Shown piece by piece: positions 18,453 to 27,134 of a stretch of 64,000 nucleotides of DNA. Below the pieces are notes generated by a model that saw only the letters and a list, made by a program, of their open reading frames with translations, was not told the origin of the DNA and ran no database searches. Position 1 is the first letter of the stretch, and each line of letters starts with the position of its first letter. Made by a program: the position numbers and the translations under genes. Source of the stretch: Nitrospirales bacterium (lineage in GTDB: Bacteria; Nitrospirota; Nitrospiria; Nitrospirales; UBA8639); assembly GCA_031315915.1 (NCBI GenBank), contig JALDRK010000014.1:35092-99091 (forward strand), read 5' to 3'.

Positions 18453-19193
18453 TCAACTCGGGAAATGAGCACTTAATTGTGTAGCATATTTTTGCAATTG
18501 CGCTATCCTGGCTTCGGCTTCTTCCTGATTCTGAATATGGAAGAGGGTTCGTCCGATTTCTGCAGGACGGATCCCGAGATTCAGTGCATCCAAAACTCGC
18601 AAGTACAAGGGCCACTCATCCCGGCGTTTTCTCCGCTCAAGTTTCTTTCCAATCTGATGCGACTGCCATTCCATTAAGTCTGCTTTGATCTTTTCAATTT
18701 GTGCGTTTAAGGGCCGTTTGAGATCAAATACTGCCGCCACCTTCCATTCCGGCAAACAGAGGGAAACTTCATCTCCCCCGGCCATCCAATCCGGTCCTTG
18801 TCCAAAATAAATTCGCCCATAATCGCTATCAAATGAGAGCATCCACGGCTTGGCAATGGCTGGATTCGGCAGACCACTTAAGTGATATTTCTCCAATGAA
18901 TTCGGCATGCGCGCTTTAAAGGCCGGGTGCTCCGGCGGAAATACCGGTTTATTAAATCGGGTAGGATAGCCAGGATTCCGCGCACACGCGAGATTATATT
19001 CATACGTTTGCGGAAAATAACTCGCCCAATCTTGTTTATAATCGGAGCGGCGACGAAGAAACTCCCATCTCCAAAAGGTGTCATTTAAATCGTCCGAAGA
19101 CGGGTATGTAGCCTCATCCATCCAATTTAAGGTACCCTGGGAATAGAAATTCCTATACTGGCCAGATTCTTGGTGACCTTCCCCTGCGCGCAT
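18453..19193 (-). CDS. DUF6499/DUF2285-like protein, partner of the tandem ATPase
   Basis: A 246-residue soluble protein. The N-terminal region has TFWRWEFLRRRSDYKQDW (about 40-58), the pattern of DUF6499 (AWEFLRRNP.Y). The C-terminal region has VFDLKRPLNAQIEKIKADL followed by LYLRVLDALNLGIRPAEIG and LFHIQNQEEAEARI, which resembles DUF2285, a helix-turn-helix type domain known mainly from regulator-like proteins of conjugative elements. It lies 50 bp upstream of the ATPase in the same direction. An AAGG lies upstream of the ATG at 19193, and a palindrome at 19233-19248 sits about 40 bp upstream, consistent with an autoregulated DNA-binding protein. Assignment is from pattern memory and not a search. 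Confidence 0.62.
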   Translation of the reverse strand: MRAGEGHQESGQYRNFYSQGTLNWMDEATYPSSDDLNDTFWRWEFLRRRSDYKQDWASYFPQTYEYNLACARNPGYPTRFNKPVFPPEHPAFKARMPNSLEKYHLSGLPNPAIAKPWMLSFDSDYGRIYFGQGPDWMAGGDEVSLCLPEWKVAAVFDLKRPLNAQIEKIKADLMEWQSHQIGKKLERRKRRDEWPLYLRVLDALNLGIRPAEIGRTLFHIQNQEEAEARIAQLQKYATQLSAHFPS

Positions 19194-19232
19194 TTAAATC
19201 AATACCTTGAATGCACTAATAGAAAAAAAGAC

Positions 19233-19248
19233 AGTCTTGAACAAGACT
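19233..19248. promoter_or_regulatory. Palindrome upstream of the two-gene ATPase module
   Basis: AGTCTTG-AA-CAAGACT, a perfect 7-bp dyad with a 2-base spacer, 40 bp upstream of the start at 19193. Its size and place fit a dimeric repressor site; the obvious candidate is the DUF6499/DUF2285-like protein itself. Inference only. Confidence 0.45.
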
Positions 19249-20012
19249 TCACCCCCTAGAACAACTTGTCCCTACCATGAGATATCAACTTACTTGCTTA
19301 TCTCCGAACCTCAGGAGATTCTTTAGAGATTAGCCACCCTAAACATCAATATTGAATGCGGGATCGATATGGAAACAGGCAGGGGAAAACAGGTGAGAGA
19401 AAATACGTCTTAGACCTGGCTAGAGTTATAAACCTTTCGATTTGACCACGAAACACCGTGGATCCACCCCATCCAGAATAGTACAGTCACGCAACATGCC
19501 AAGAAGACCATCCCAAGTACAAAAAAGATTTTTCCTAACATGCTTCCTAGCCTCTACTCATACTACCCTTTTTCCATCCTGCCCATACAGAGTTTTATCG
19601 GCAGGACAATGGGTAGTCTTTACCTTCGTTTGTAGGAACTTCTAGCCTTTCACTTCTTTCATTATGTTCACGAAAAAAATCTGTCCACACTTAGACTTTT
19701 CTTCTATCCTACGAAAAAAATCTTGCCAAAACAAACCCTCCTCAACCAAAAATCTGCTCCAGATAACAAAAGCTTTTCAATAAACGTACTTTTTCTTAAT
19801 TGTATATACGTTTATGCTATCTGAAGTATATCGGTTCCGAGTAGATGCATGTCTGGGGCAGGGAACGGGTTGGCTCATGAGTATTCTTTTTGACCTAGAG
19901 TTTGCGAGAGGACAATCCCTATTCTTGTGTCAGGCTCGCATCGTTAATACCCGATATTGGCGAGAATAATGACCCAACAGCTTCTTCCACCTGTCGATAC
20001 AATGGAAAACCG
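19249..20012. other. AT-rich non-coding interval
   Basis: About 760 bp without a supportable gene. It contains an 8-bp inverted repeat, TAAACGTA (19781-19788) and TACGTTTA (19807-19814), spaced by 18 bases, in AT-rich sequence some 200 bp before the pseudouridine synthase start. Open frames at 19442-19645 and similar have no ribosome site or recognisable protein. Confidence 0.5.
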
Positions 20013-20654
20013 ATGAACGACGGATACACGAAAACAAGAAAGTTTTTTCAACCGAACACGCTTTGGTCGCCCAAATTTATCATATTCCACAAACCCAAAG
20101 GCCTTGTAGTAACCAGAAAAGATGAAAAACAGCGTGCGACAGTCTATGAGGCTCTTCCTCCATTTTTTTTAACGGATGGCTGGGTACCGATTGGCCGACT
20201 AGACAAGCTCTCCAAAGGACTGCTGCTCTTTACTCAGCATGGGAATCTGGTGGATCTTTTCACGCAACCCGGGACTTGCGAAAAATGCTATGACATCGTG
20301 GTGCGGGGAAGAATTACAGAGGAACACCTTTTTAGCGCACAAACAGGCGTTCCTTCCCCATTTGGTTTATTAAAAGTTCACAAAGCCAAAAAAATACGCG
20401 AGATTGGACCCAAAACCTATCTCCAAGTCATTTTAAAGGAAGGGAAAAACCGACATCTCCGACGTCTGTTTCACTCGTTCAAAGATCCCCAATTTCATAC
20501 CCCCCTGAAGGTATTGGAATTAAAACGCATTCGCATTGGCACTCTTACGCTCGATATCCCATCCGGGGAATGGAGATACATTACTCGATCAGAGGAAAAA
20601 AGGCTTCTACAGTCCGCGAAAACCCCTAAAATATCGATCGACGAAGACGTATGA
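20013..20654 (+). CDS. RluE-like 23S rRNA pseudouridine synthase
   Basis: A 213-residue enzyme of the RsuA/RluB/RluE/RluF branch that isomerises uridine to pseudouridine in rRNA. The catalytic Asp is in PIGRLDKLSKGLLLFTQHG, preceded by IIFHKPKGLVVTRKDEK, and the C-terminal motif is LKEGKNRHLRRLF. No S4 RNA-binding domain precedes the catalytic domain, and the total length matches RluE (modifies the peptidyl-transferase region of 23S rRNA) better than RsuA or RluF. The frame is open back to 19902, but the ATG at 20013 gives the expected length. It faces glnS tail to tail, 8 bp apart. Confidence 0.87.
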   Translation: MNDGYTKTRKFFQPNTLWSPKFIIFHKPKGLVVTRKDEKQRATVYEALPPFFLTDGWVPIGRLDKLSKGLLLFTQHGNLVDLFTQPGTCEKCYDIVVRGRITEEHLFSAQTGVPSPFGLLKVHKAKKIREIGPKTYLQVILKEGKNRHLRRLFHSFKDPQFHTPLKVLELKRIRIGTLTLDIPSGEWRYITRSEEKRLLQSAKTPKISIDEDV

Positions 20655-20662
20655 TTTCCAGC

Positions 20663-22351
20663 CTATGATTTTTCGATTTTTGCCCAAGAATCACGAAGAG
20701 AAACGGTTCGGTTAAAAACCAACTGCTGTTGAGTGGAATCAGGGTCGAGGCAGAAATAGCCCTGTCGTTCAAATTGAAACCGACTCCCGGCAAGAGCATG
20801 AGCCAGGCACGGCTCCACACGGCAATCCGACACAGTGACCAAAGACCGAGGATTCAGAAGATCCAGAAAATCTTTTTCTTCTTCCAGACTGGACGAGACA
20901 GCCTGCCCTAATAATAAGGGTTCATACAATCGAACCTCAGCCGGCATGGCATGGTGCTGCGATACCCAATGCAAGGTTCCCTTCACCTTCCGGTTTGCTT
21001 GTGAACCACCACTCTTGGAATCCGGGTCATAGGTACACCGGACAACCGTCACCTGGCCGGTACTTGGATCTTTTTCAAGCCCCACGCATCGAACGATATA
21101 GGCATACCGAAGGCGGACTTCTTGCCCGGGCGAAAGTCGAAAAAATTTCTTGGGCGGCTCCTCGCGAAAATCGTCTTGTTCGATCAGCAATTCACGGGAA
21201 AACGGCACTTTTCGCTTTCCTTGACTGGGATCTTCCGGATTATTGACCGCCTCCAACTCCTCAACCTGTCCTTCAGGATAATTTTCAATAATGACACGGA
21301 GCGGACGAAGCACCCCCATGACTCGTTGAGCTGTCTGATTCAAATCCTCGCGAATCGCATGCTCCAAAAGAGCCATTTCTATGACGCTATCGCGCTTGGC
21401 GACCCCAATCCGTTCACAAAAGGTCCGGATGGCCGATGGGGTATAGCCACGCCGCCGCAGCCCCTTAAGCGTCGGCAACCGAGGATCATCCCACCCGGCC
21501 ACATGACGTTCCTCGACTAATTGCAGCAATTTACGCTTACTCATCACGGTGGAGGCCACATTCAATCGCGCGAACTCAATTTGTTGAGAATGGCAAGCCA
21601 CCTCACATTCCCGTAACACCCAATCATACAATGGCCGATGGTCCTCAAATTCTAACGTGCACAATGAATGGGAAATCCCTTCCAGAGAATCCGAGAGCGG
21701 GTGAGCAAAATCATAGGTCGGATAGACACACCACGACGTTCCCAATCGATAATGCAAAACCCGGCGAATCCGATAGAGCGCAGGATCACGCATATTGATA
21801 TTAGATGCGGCCATATCAATTTTAGCCCGAAGCACATGCGCCCCATCAGCGAACTCTCCGTCTTTCATGCGAGCAAAAAGATCCAGATTGTCTGCGACGG
21901 CACGATTGCGATAAGGACTTTCGCGTCCCGGTTCCGTCAGAGTCCCACGAAACGCTCTCATGTCCTCCGCACCCAGGCTATCAACATAAGCCCGGCCTTT
22001 TTTGATGAGCCCTACGGCAAACGCATAGAGTTGAGGAAAATAATCAGAAGCAAAAAACAGCCGGTCTTCCCAATCAAATCCCAGCCACCGAACATCCTCT
22101 TGAATGGATTGCACATAATCCATATGCTCTTTGGCCGGGTTGGTATCATCCAACCGAAGATTACATTTCCCGGAAAATTCTTGTGCAATCCCAAAATTCA
22201 AACAAATCGACTTGGCGTGCCCAATGTGCAAATGGCCGTTCGGTTCAGGCGGAAACCGGGTGTGAACCTGGCCCCCAAACCTTCCGGCTTCCAGGTCTGC
22301 CCGGATTTTACTCCGAATAAAGTCCTGTTGATTGTGTAGATCTGAAGACAT
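20663..22351 (-). CDS. glnS: Glutaminyl-tRNA synthetase
   Basis: A class I aminoacyl-tRNA synthetase of 562 residues that charges tRNA-Gln. It has FPPEPNGHLHIGHAKSICLNFG (HIGH motif) near residue 35, LRLDDTNPAKE, and the KMSKS equivalent VMSKRKL. The anticodon-binding beta-barrels follow (VRLRYAYIVRC, later FQFERQGYFCLDPDST). The frame is open to 22498, but the ATG at 22351 matches the usual start (MSSDLHNQQDFIR). A direct GlnRS implies that the organism does not rely only on the GatCAB transamidation route for Gln-tRNA. Confidence 0.96.
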   Translation of the reverse strand: MSSDLHNQQDFIRSKIRADLEAGRFGGQVHTRFPPEPNGHLHIGHAKSICLNFGIAQEFSGKCNLRLDDTNPAKEHMDYVQSIQEDVRWLGFDWEDRLFFASDYFPQLYAFAVGLIKKGRAYVDSLGAEDMRAFRGTLTEPGRESPYRNRAVADNLDLFARMKDGEFADGAHVLRAKIDMAASNINMRDPALYRIRRVLHYRLGTSWCVYPTYDFAHPLSDSLEGISHSLCTLEFEDHRPLYDWVLRECEVACHSQQIEFARLNVASTVMSKRKLLQLVEERHVAGWDDPRLPTLKGLRRRGYTPSAIRTFCERIGVAKRDSVIEMALLEHAIREDLNQTAQRVMGVLRPLRVIIENYPEGQVEELEAVNNPEDPSQGKRKVPFSRELLIEQDDFREEPPKKFFRLSPGQEVRLRYAYIVRCVGLEKDPSTGQVTVVRCTYDPDSKSGGSQANRKVKGTLHWVSQHHAMPAEVRLYEPLLLGQAVSSSLEEEKDFLDLLNPRSLVTVSDCRVEPCLAHALAGSRFQFERQGYFCLDPDSTQQQLVFNRTVSLRDSWAKIEKS

Positions 22352-23056
22352 TACAAAAGAAGTAAATCCGAGTTCACGACACAAACGCTTTGTTACAGTG
22401 GCAAGAAATTGGAAGGATTGCCTATCTGACGAAAGCCCAAGCATACAAGCCAGATTTCCTTCTGGCAAGAGTCGATTGGGTGAATGGGCAGGAAACAATT
22501 TCGTCAGAAGCTCCTATATAGCGCTGACCGTTTTTACTCGCACCCTCTTCGACGCTCCCAGACAATATGACTCCCACAACCCGCCTAGCCCGTGTTGTAC
22601 GGTGGTCAACTCCGATACTCAATCCTGACTCTTCTAATTTTCTATCCATCCTTGCCAGTCCTGTTCAGCTATCTCCTCACCAAAACATTAGAAACGCGTG
22701 GAATGACGGATATGAGAGTGATCATTGATCGACCTGGCTGAATGAAATAGTTGGCATATACCCTTATTGTCTTTCAAATACATCGCTACTGCCTTTGCCC
22801 TTGGCCTGAAGTTTGAGCAATCCGAGGTTTGGTATTCGTGTAGATCTTTGCAGGAAAGGCTATTGGAGCAAATGTTAATTGGGCCTTCGTATATAACATG
22901 GGGTACATCGCTTCTTGACTCGTCGAACAAACCGGAAGCCCCCGATATCCGAATACACCGTCCGGAAGGAAATCCTGCGAATCATATGATCGGCTTACCC
23001 AGTTCCTTCTTCCCTATCTGTTCTAAAAATAGAAGAAGGAGGCATCCAAATTAAAC
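22352..23056. other. Non-coding interval, probably decayed sequence
   Basis: About 700 bp with no supportable gene on either strand. It lies immediately upstream of ynbE- and ydbL-like remnants, where a large ydbH gene would be expected in an intact locus; I could not find recognisable ydbH pieces by eye. Confidence 0.5.
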
Positions 23057-23222
23057 TCAAGTCCTCGGTGCCCTTCTTTTTCTATCCTATACTCCCCGCG
23101 TCGAAGTGGCCGCACCTGAAAAATCCATTACCATTAATAAAGAACTCCCCAGCAAGCTGCGGGGCATAGCAAGTTTAAATGCGAAAATTGACCATAAAAT
23201 TCGAGTGAAAGTGGACAAATAA
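23057..23222 (+). pseudogene. ynbE-like lipoprotein remnant
   Basis: In the frame ending with TAA at 23220-23222 the translation reads LGALLFLSYTPRVEVAAPEK then SITIN, a 12-codon insertion, then LNAKIDHKIRVKVDK. This matches the YnbE family (signal peptide, CTPRxEVAAP, PITIN, LNxKIxH). Three defects mark it as decayed: no start codon follows the upstream in-frame stop, the lipobox Cys is Tyr (TAT for TGT), and 36 bp carrying a palindrome interrupt the ITIN-LNAKI junction. YnbE normally works with YdbH and YdbL in envelope phospholipid homeostasis. Confidence 0.68.
23147..23164. repeat. REP-like palindrome inserted in the ynbE remnant
   Basis: CCCCAGCAAGCTGCGGGG, a GC-rich hairpin core inside a 36-bp in-frame insertion (23139-23174). 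It resembles the CCCCGC-AGCAAGCT-GCGGGG palindromes scattered in many bacterial intergenic regions, with two bases lost from the left arm. Confidence 0.6.
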
Positions 23223-23281
23223 TTAAAAATTCCGTTTTTTTCCGAGAAAAGCGCTTTATTATAATTATTCAAGGGGAGGCC

Positions 23282-23588
23282 ATAAAGAGAGCCTTTCCTC
23301 ACAAAATTCACTTCACTCGCCTGTCGATCGGATGTATCCTCATCGGAGTCTTGACTCTACCAAGTTGCCAAGTTGGGAAGTACGCCGGATGATGCCAAAC
23401 AGAACGGATGTCTTGGAGAAAGACCGGATGGCCGCTATTTAGGCGTTGTAACGGATTCGACGGACACTGAGGTTCTCGATTTGATGAAGGAGATTAGTCA
23501 AAAACGGCGGGGCATTTATCAATCCATCGCGGAGAAGAATGTAACGGCCCTCTGTACAGTCGACGCATGGGCAGGAGAAAAAGCCTGA
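23282..23588 (+). pseudogene. ydbL-like (DUF1318) remnant
   Basis: The body, from about 23380, reads DDAKQNGCLGERPDGRYLGV, then EVLDLMKEISQKRRGIYQSI and AEKNVTALCTVDAWAGEK, a full DUF1318/YdbL domain. The signal peptide (KIHFTRLSIGCILIGVLTLP, then SC) is in a different frame, so there is a frame change near 23370. The position where the start should be reads ATA after GGGGAGG. Together with the ynbE remnant just upstream, the order ynbE-ydbL of intact loci is kept, which supports the identification. Confidence 0.66.
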
Positions 23589-23673
23589 GGCAAACTCGAT
23601 CAGGGCAGTATATCCTGCTCTCCTCGGGGGAGTGAACCACTACATGGCAATAGACGGTCGCAACAGAAGACCA

Positions 23674-24348
23674 TCACGAGAAGGTTTTGGTATACACAAA
23701 GTTTTGTCGAACAGATACGCCATCTTTAGTCTGACCAGCCGCTTTCCCTTGGGGAGCGGAGACCTTTTCTTTTGAGTCCTTGGGAAATTCTTCTTTTTTC
23801 GATTTTGAGTCAACAGGCTCTTTTGAGTGCTGAACTTTGTTTTCTCCCTCATCCTGACCCATTTTTAATTGCCGCGCCCACATATTGGGCAGACAGACCA
23901 CATTGAAATTGGGCGCAGGAACTGAATCGTCAATCCGCCAGAGCTCTAATTCCATCCCATAAAAATTCACATCATCCCGCGAAACGGAATTCAGCCAATC
24001 CAAAGTTTGGCGTATTTCCGGTGAGATATCTTGTCCGACGCAGATGATGGCTTTGGCATCCAAGCCAGCGGCATACATCATCAACTTCCCTAACGTATCG
24101 GGATGCATACCGGATAAGGCTCCCAGGACAATGACATAACTTCCGCGTTTGGCATCCTTCGCTAATACCCCCCCTTTCAGCGTATCGAGGGGAATTTCTC
24201 CCCCTGCTGCCTTTAAAGGAACCTCAATCGCTTCCCCCAACATTTCAAGAATTTCATCTTGTTGAAGCCAGGCTCCAAATCCATCCGGTTCATTCCCCCA
24301 TACTTCGTTAAGACTAATTTTTCTCAGTTTTCCAACAGGTTTTGCCAT
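23674..24348 (-). CDS. PD-(D/E)XK nuclease-like protein lacking catalytic residues
   Basis: A 224-residue protein. Residues 1-160 align by eye with the nuclease-like N-terminal domain of DUF4268-type proteins: KLRKISLNEVWGNEPDGFGA, LGKLMMYAAGLDAKAIICVG, TLDWLNSVSRDDVNFYGMEL and APNFNVVCLPNMW. In active relatives the core reads DILA ... VIENQLERTDHDHLG; here the same places read GVLA and VIVLGALSGMHPDTLG, so the Asp, Glu and Gln/Lys of the PD-(D/E)XK site are gone. The C-terminal third (about 165-224) is a Lys/Glu/Ser-rich low-complexity tail instead of DUF4268. GAGGGTG precedes the ATG. A structural, regulatory or decoy role is possible; cleavage is not expected. Confidence 0.75.
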   Translation of the reverse strand: MAKPVGKLRKISLNEVWGNEPDGFGAWLQQDEILEMLGEAIEVPLKAAGGEIPLDTLKGGVLAKDAKRGSYVIVLGALSGMHPDTLGKLMMYAAGLDAKAIICVGQDISPEIRQTLDWLNSVSRDDVNFYGMELELWRIDDSVPAPNFNVVCLPNMWARQLKMGQDEGENKVQHSKEPVDSKSKKEEFPKDSKEKVSAPQGKAAGQTKDGVSVRQNFVYTKTFS

Positions 24349-25196
24349 AACACCCTCAATTCATCAAAATTGTTTCACAAGAGCCAAAGAGTAATATCAA
24401 GTTCTATCGACTGGATTTATAAAAAATTAAGGCTAACCTGACCTCATAAAAACAACTAGGCCACCTTATTCAAGATCCACTGGAAAAAGCTTTCCGGGTA
24501 TTCCTTTATATTCTTTTTCAGTCTACATACACGACCGTTCACTTTCCGTATGTTAGATTTTTTTGTTAGAAATTAAGACTCATTTCCTTATACCAAAAAA
24601 CATTTATAATGAGGGAAACACCAGAATTCTTTGGAAGGCGATGACTGTCCAGCTCTTAGCACTGGAAAACGGTGTGCCCAAGGGATTGAGGAATTTCAAG
24701 TTTTCCTCCTTCCCAGACACTTCCTCCGACATTGACAACTTGCCCTCCCAACACCTGAGAGATAGCCTCATAATAAGAAAAAAAGAATTTGGTTATGTCC
24801 CAACTTCCCCTGTCTTTGCACAAATCCCACAATATTTGGATATGGCAAACAGGTTCCTGACAGGACAATCCCGATTTTCACCACAAGAAACAGCCCATCT
24901 GTTCCTATTGCGATGCTCTTTCGCGTATCCCCGAGAAACCGTTTTTAGCGGATCTTCGTCCGGCTACAGACTTCATCGTCTGGGAAAGAATGTTTGAAAA
25001 ATTCCAGGTTTCCACACACGCTCCGTTGAAAAGAAGAACCTTTTCCCTAAGCTATTCACATTGCTCTTTCTTCAAAAGTGCGATAGGCTAAAAAGCAAAA
25101 GGCTGCAAAGGTCTTTATCAAAGCCCTCCATACTCCCAATACTCACCACTCATGGCTGCATCAAAGGTCCTTCACCACAAACAGGAGGTTTCTCAA
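24349..25196. other. Non-coding interval
   Basis: About 850 bp in which I find no supportable gene. The longest plus-strand frame (24563-24997) has no ribosome site, no recognisable motif and a Ser/Phe-rich, irregular composition. Confidence 0.5.
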
Positions 25197-25550
25197 ATGA
25201 TCTACAACTCTACTACTAGGCAGTTTTATCGAAATATTCTCGGAAGCCTATTGTGCCTGGCTTTCATCCTATTGATCGGCGGTTGCGGTGACAGCAGCGA
25301 TAAGGGTCCGGCAGAACAAGCTGGAGAAAAAATCGATAAAGCCATTAAAGAAGGCACCGCATCCATGAAAGATGCCATGGACAAAACTGGCTCGGCAGTC
25401 AACGATGCAGCGGAAAATGCAGGGCAAATGACCAAAGAAGCCATGGAAGGCGCCGAGAAAAAAATGGGGGAAATGAGTGAAGCGGTGAAAGAAACCACCG
25501 AAGAGGCGGTAAAAAGCGCAGAAAAAATGGTTGATGAATCGACAAAATAA
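25197..25550 (+). CDS. Small lipoprotein with amphipathic alanine/lysine repeats
   Basis: A 117-residue lipoprotein. AGGAGGT seven bases before the ATG at 25197 fixes the start. After a signal peptide with lipobox IGGC comes a long helical region of 11-residue-like repeats rich in Ala, Lys, Glu and Met (AMDKTGSAVNDAAENAG, AMEGAEKKMGEMSEAVKETT), similar to entericidin/LEA-like or apolipoprotein-type helices. It probably lies on the periplasmic side of a membrane as a surface-seeking helix. It is monocistronic, with a hairpin at 25579. Specific function unknown. Confidence 0.82.
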   Translation: MIYNSTTRQFYRNILGSLLCLAFILLIGGCGDSSDKGPAEQAGEKIDKAIKEGTASMKDAMDKTGSAVNDAAENAGQMTKEAMEGAEKKMGEMSEAVKETTEEAVKSAEKMVDESTK

Positions 25551-25578
25551 TTAACTTCGCGTTACAAAAAATGAAATG

Positions 25579-25605
25579 GGAAGGGCCGTGCTATGCGGCC
25601 CTTCC
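25579..25605 (+). terminator. Hairpin after the repeat lipoprotein
   Basis: Perfect 10-bp stem GGAAGGGCCG / CGGCCCTTCC with a 7-base loop, 29 bp past the stop at 25550. There is no T-run behind it on the plus strand, so it may end transcription weakly or protect the 3' end. Confidence 0.5.
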
Positions 25606-25841
25606 TGCTCAGGAGATTCACGTTCAGGGAAAGCGTTCCATATTGTTTTGCATAATTAGCCTCCGCCACATGAATCGTAACGATGACTAGGTTCATGCTT
25701 CCCTTGTCTCAAGAGCCGAAATACGTATCCGAGAAAATTTTAAATTAAAGGGGATGCAAGGGCTACCGAGTTTCGGGTATCTTCCAGGCAATACTCGATG
25801 AACTCACGAAAACATCGTCATAAGTAAAGGAGAATTGGGGC

Positions 25842-26369
25842 ATGGCGGATAAATGGATCAAAACCATAATTGCGATTTTGATGATCCTGGCCTCGGTGGC
25901 TTGGGCGAGTTCACAAGCCAGGGCGGAAAACCGATGGGGATTTGGAACCGATATTGGCTTTTTAGCGGACACCCTCGACGATGAAGTGTTTACCCTGAGC
26001 TTTCAGGCGGACTACTTTCTGGACTCCCATTTTTCCCTGGGACCCCAGTTATTGATTTCGCCAGGAAGTGATTTAACTCAAATTACCTTTGCGGGAATTG
26101 CCAGGTACTACATTCCTTTAGGTGCGGTAAATATTATTCCGTTTGGCGGACTCGGTTTTGTGTATGCCGATCTCGAACGAGGAAGAGTTGATAATGACGA
26201 TGTCAGTTATACCTTTCCCTTCGGAGCCACCGCAGCCTTTCAAGTTAACCGGACCGTTTCTCTGGCCAGCACCCTCATCTTTACTTTTCAAGACTTGGAT
26301 GTGGATCATCGCCTCAATAGTGATAATTTTAATATTGGTCTATTGTTTGGATTCCGGTTCCAACCGTGA
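25842..26369 (+). CDS. Outer-membrane beta-barrel protein
   Basis: A 175-residue protein with a cleaved signal peptide (to about ASSQARA) and a small barrel of alternating hydrophobic strands: WGFGTDIGFL, FTLSFQADYFL, FSLGPQLLIS, ITFAGIARYYIPL, IIPFGGLGFVYADL, and a final strand NIGLLFGFRF ending close to an aromatic, as BamA substrates do. It resembles the OmpA-like/OmpW-like 8-stranded barrels. AAAGGAGAA lies upstream of the ATG. Pore or structural role not readable. Confidence 0.82.
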   Translation: MADKWIKTIIAILMILASVAWASSQARAENRWGFGTDIGFLADTLDDEVFTLSFQADYFLDSHFSLGPQLLISPGSDLTQITFAGIARYYIPLGAVNIIPFGGLGFVYADLERGRVDNDDVSYTFPFGATAAFQVNRTVSLASTLIFTFQDLDVDHRLNSDNFNIGLLFGFRFQP

Positions 26370-26464
26370 GCGGAAAACGCGAACTGGATACCTTCAATAA
26401 TAGCTCAGGCCTCTGAAGGGGCAGGAATAACGATCAGCCTTCTCACCGACTCTTGAAGATCCCA

Positions 26465-27040
26465 TCAATCCGTAATACGCTCTAAATAACTGACCATACG
26501 ATCAAGGGCCTTCGCATTAAGGCGCTTTCCATACCATCTAGGCATCACCCGATCCTGATATCCCGAAACCACATAGACCCCGGGATCAAGAATTGACTCT
26601 TGAATATATTCCCTTATGGTCGTTGCCGTTCCCTGATATTGTTGATCGGCCATCCGCAAGGGAGCATTGGTGCCTAATACCAGCTTGGGCCCTTCACGAC
26701 CTTTGGCAGGTTCAATGCCGGGAATGGTGTGACAAACGGGGCAACCGGATTGAACAAAGAGCTTATCAATCGGCTCATCGCCCGTGGCCAGAGGAACATC
26801 AGTAATTGAAAGGGGGTCCGCGGACTTCTTGTGTGAAGGAGATGTCTGCTCCTGCACACGATTGACCTCGGACGTCGGGGGTTTGGGTGGCTTCCCAGAA
26901 CCAAAATTAAACGATAACACGCCCATAATGCCGCACCCCACAACCATGAATATCAGAAATGTGTCACGACCCGGGGGGGAGGAGGGAGGAGAGGGCTTTT
27001 GAGGTGATGAGGATTCTAATTTCTTCATGAAACGATTCAT
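26465..27040 (-). CDS. Membrane-anchored monohaem c-type cytochrome
   Basis: A 191-residue electron carrier. A Pro/Ser-rich N-terminus precedes one transmembrane anchor (FLIFMVVGCGIMGVLSFNF), then a Pro-rich linker and a cytochrome c domain with the haem site CPVCH (about residue 100) and the distal Met in DRVMPRWYG. GPKLVLG and YIQESILDPGVYVVSGY are typical of small cytochromes that accompany terminal oxidases or nitrite-oxidising electron chains in Nitrospira-like organisms. No oxidase gene is adjacent. An alternative start is the second Met (MKKLES). Confidence 0.9.
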   Translation of the reverse strand: MNRFMKKLESSSPQKPSPPSSPPGRDTFLIFMVVGCGIMGVLSFNFGSGKPPKPPTSEVNRVQEQTSPSHKKSADPLSITDVPLATGDEPIDKLFVQSGCPVCHTIPGIEPAKGREGPKLVLGTNAPLRMADQQYQGTATTIREYIQESILDPGVYVVSGYQDRVMPRWYGKRLNAKALDRMVSYLERITD

Positions 27041-27134
27041 TCAACACACTTCGCAGGAATACAACAAGGGATTGCATACTGTCAACGCATGACCCATCTG
27101 GAATGAGGCGAAGGTCTCCTCCAGGGGTGAGAGC

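Noticed and set aside
22767..23054. 95-codon plus-strand frame upstream of the ynbE remnant, considered as a ydbH piece
   Set aside because: The translation has no feature of YdbH; I could not support a match by eye.
24563..24997. 144-codon plus-strand frame
   Set aside because: No ribosome site, no motif, irregular composition and isolated from other genes.
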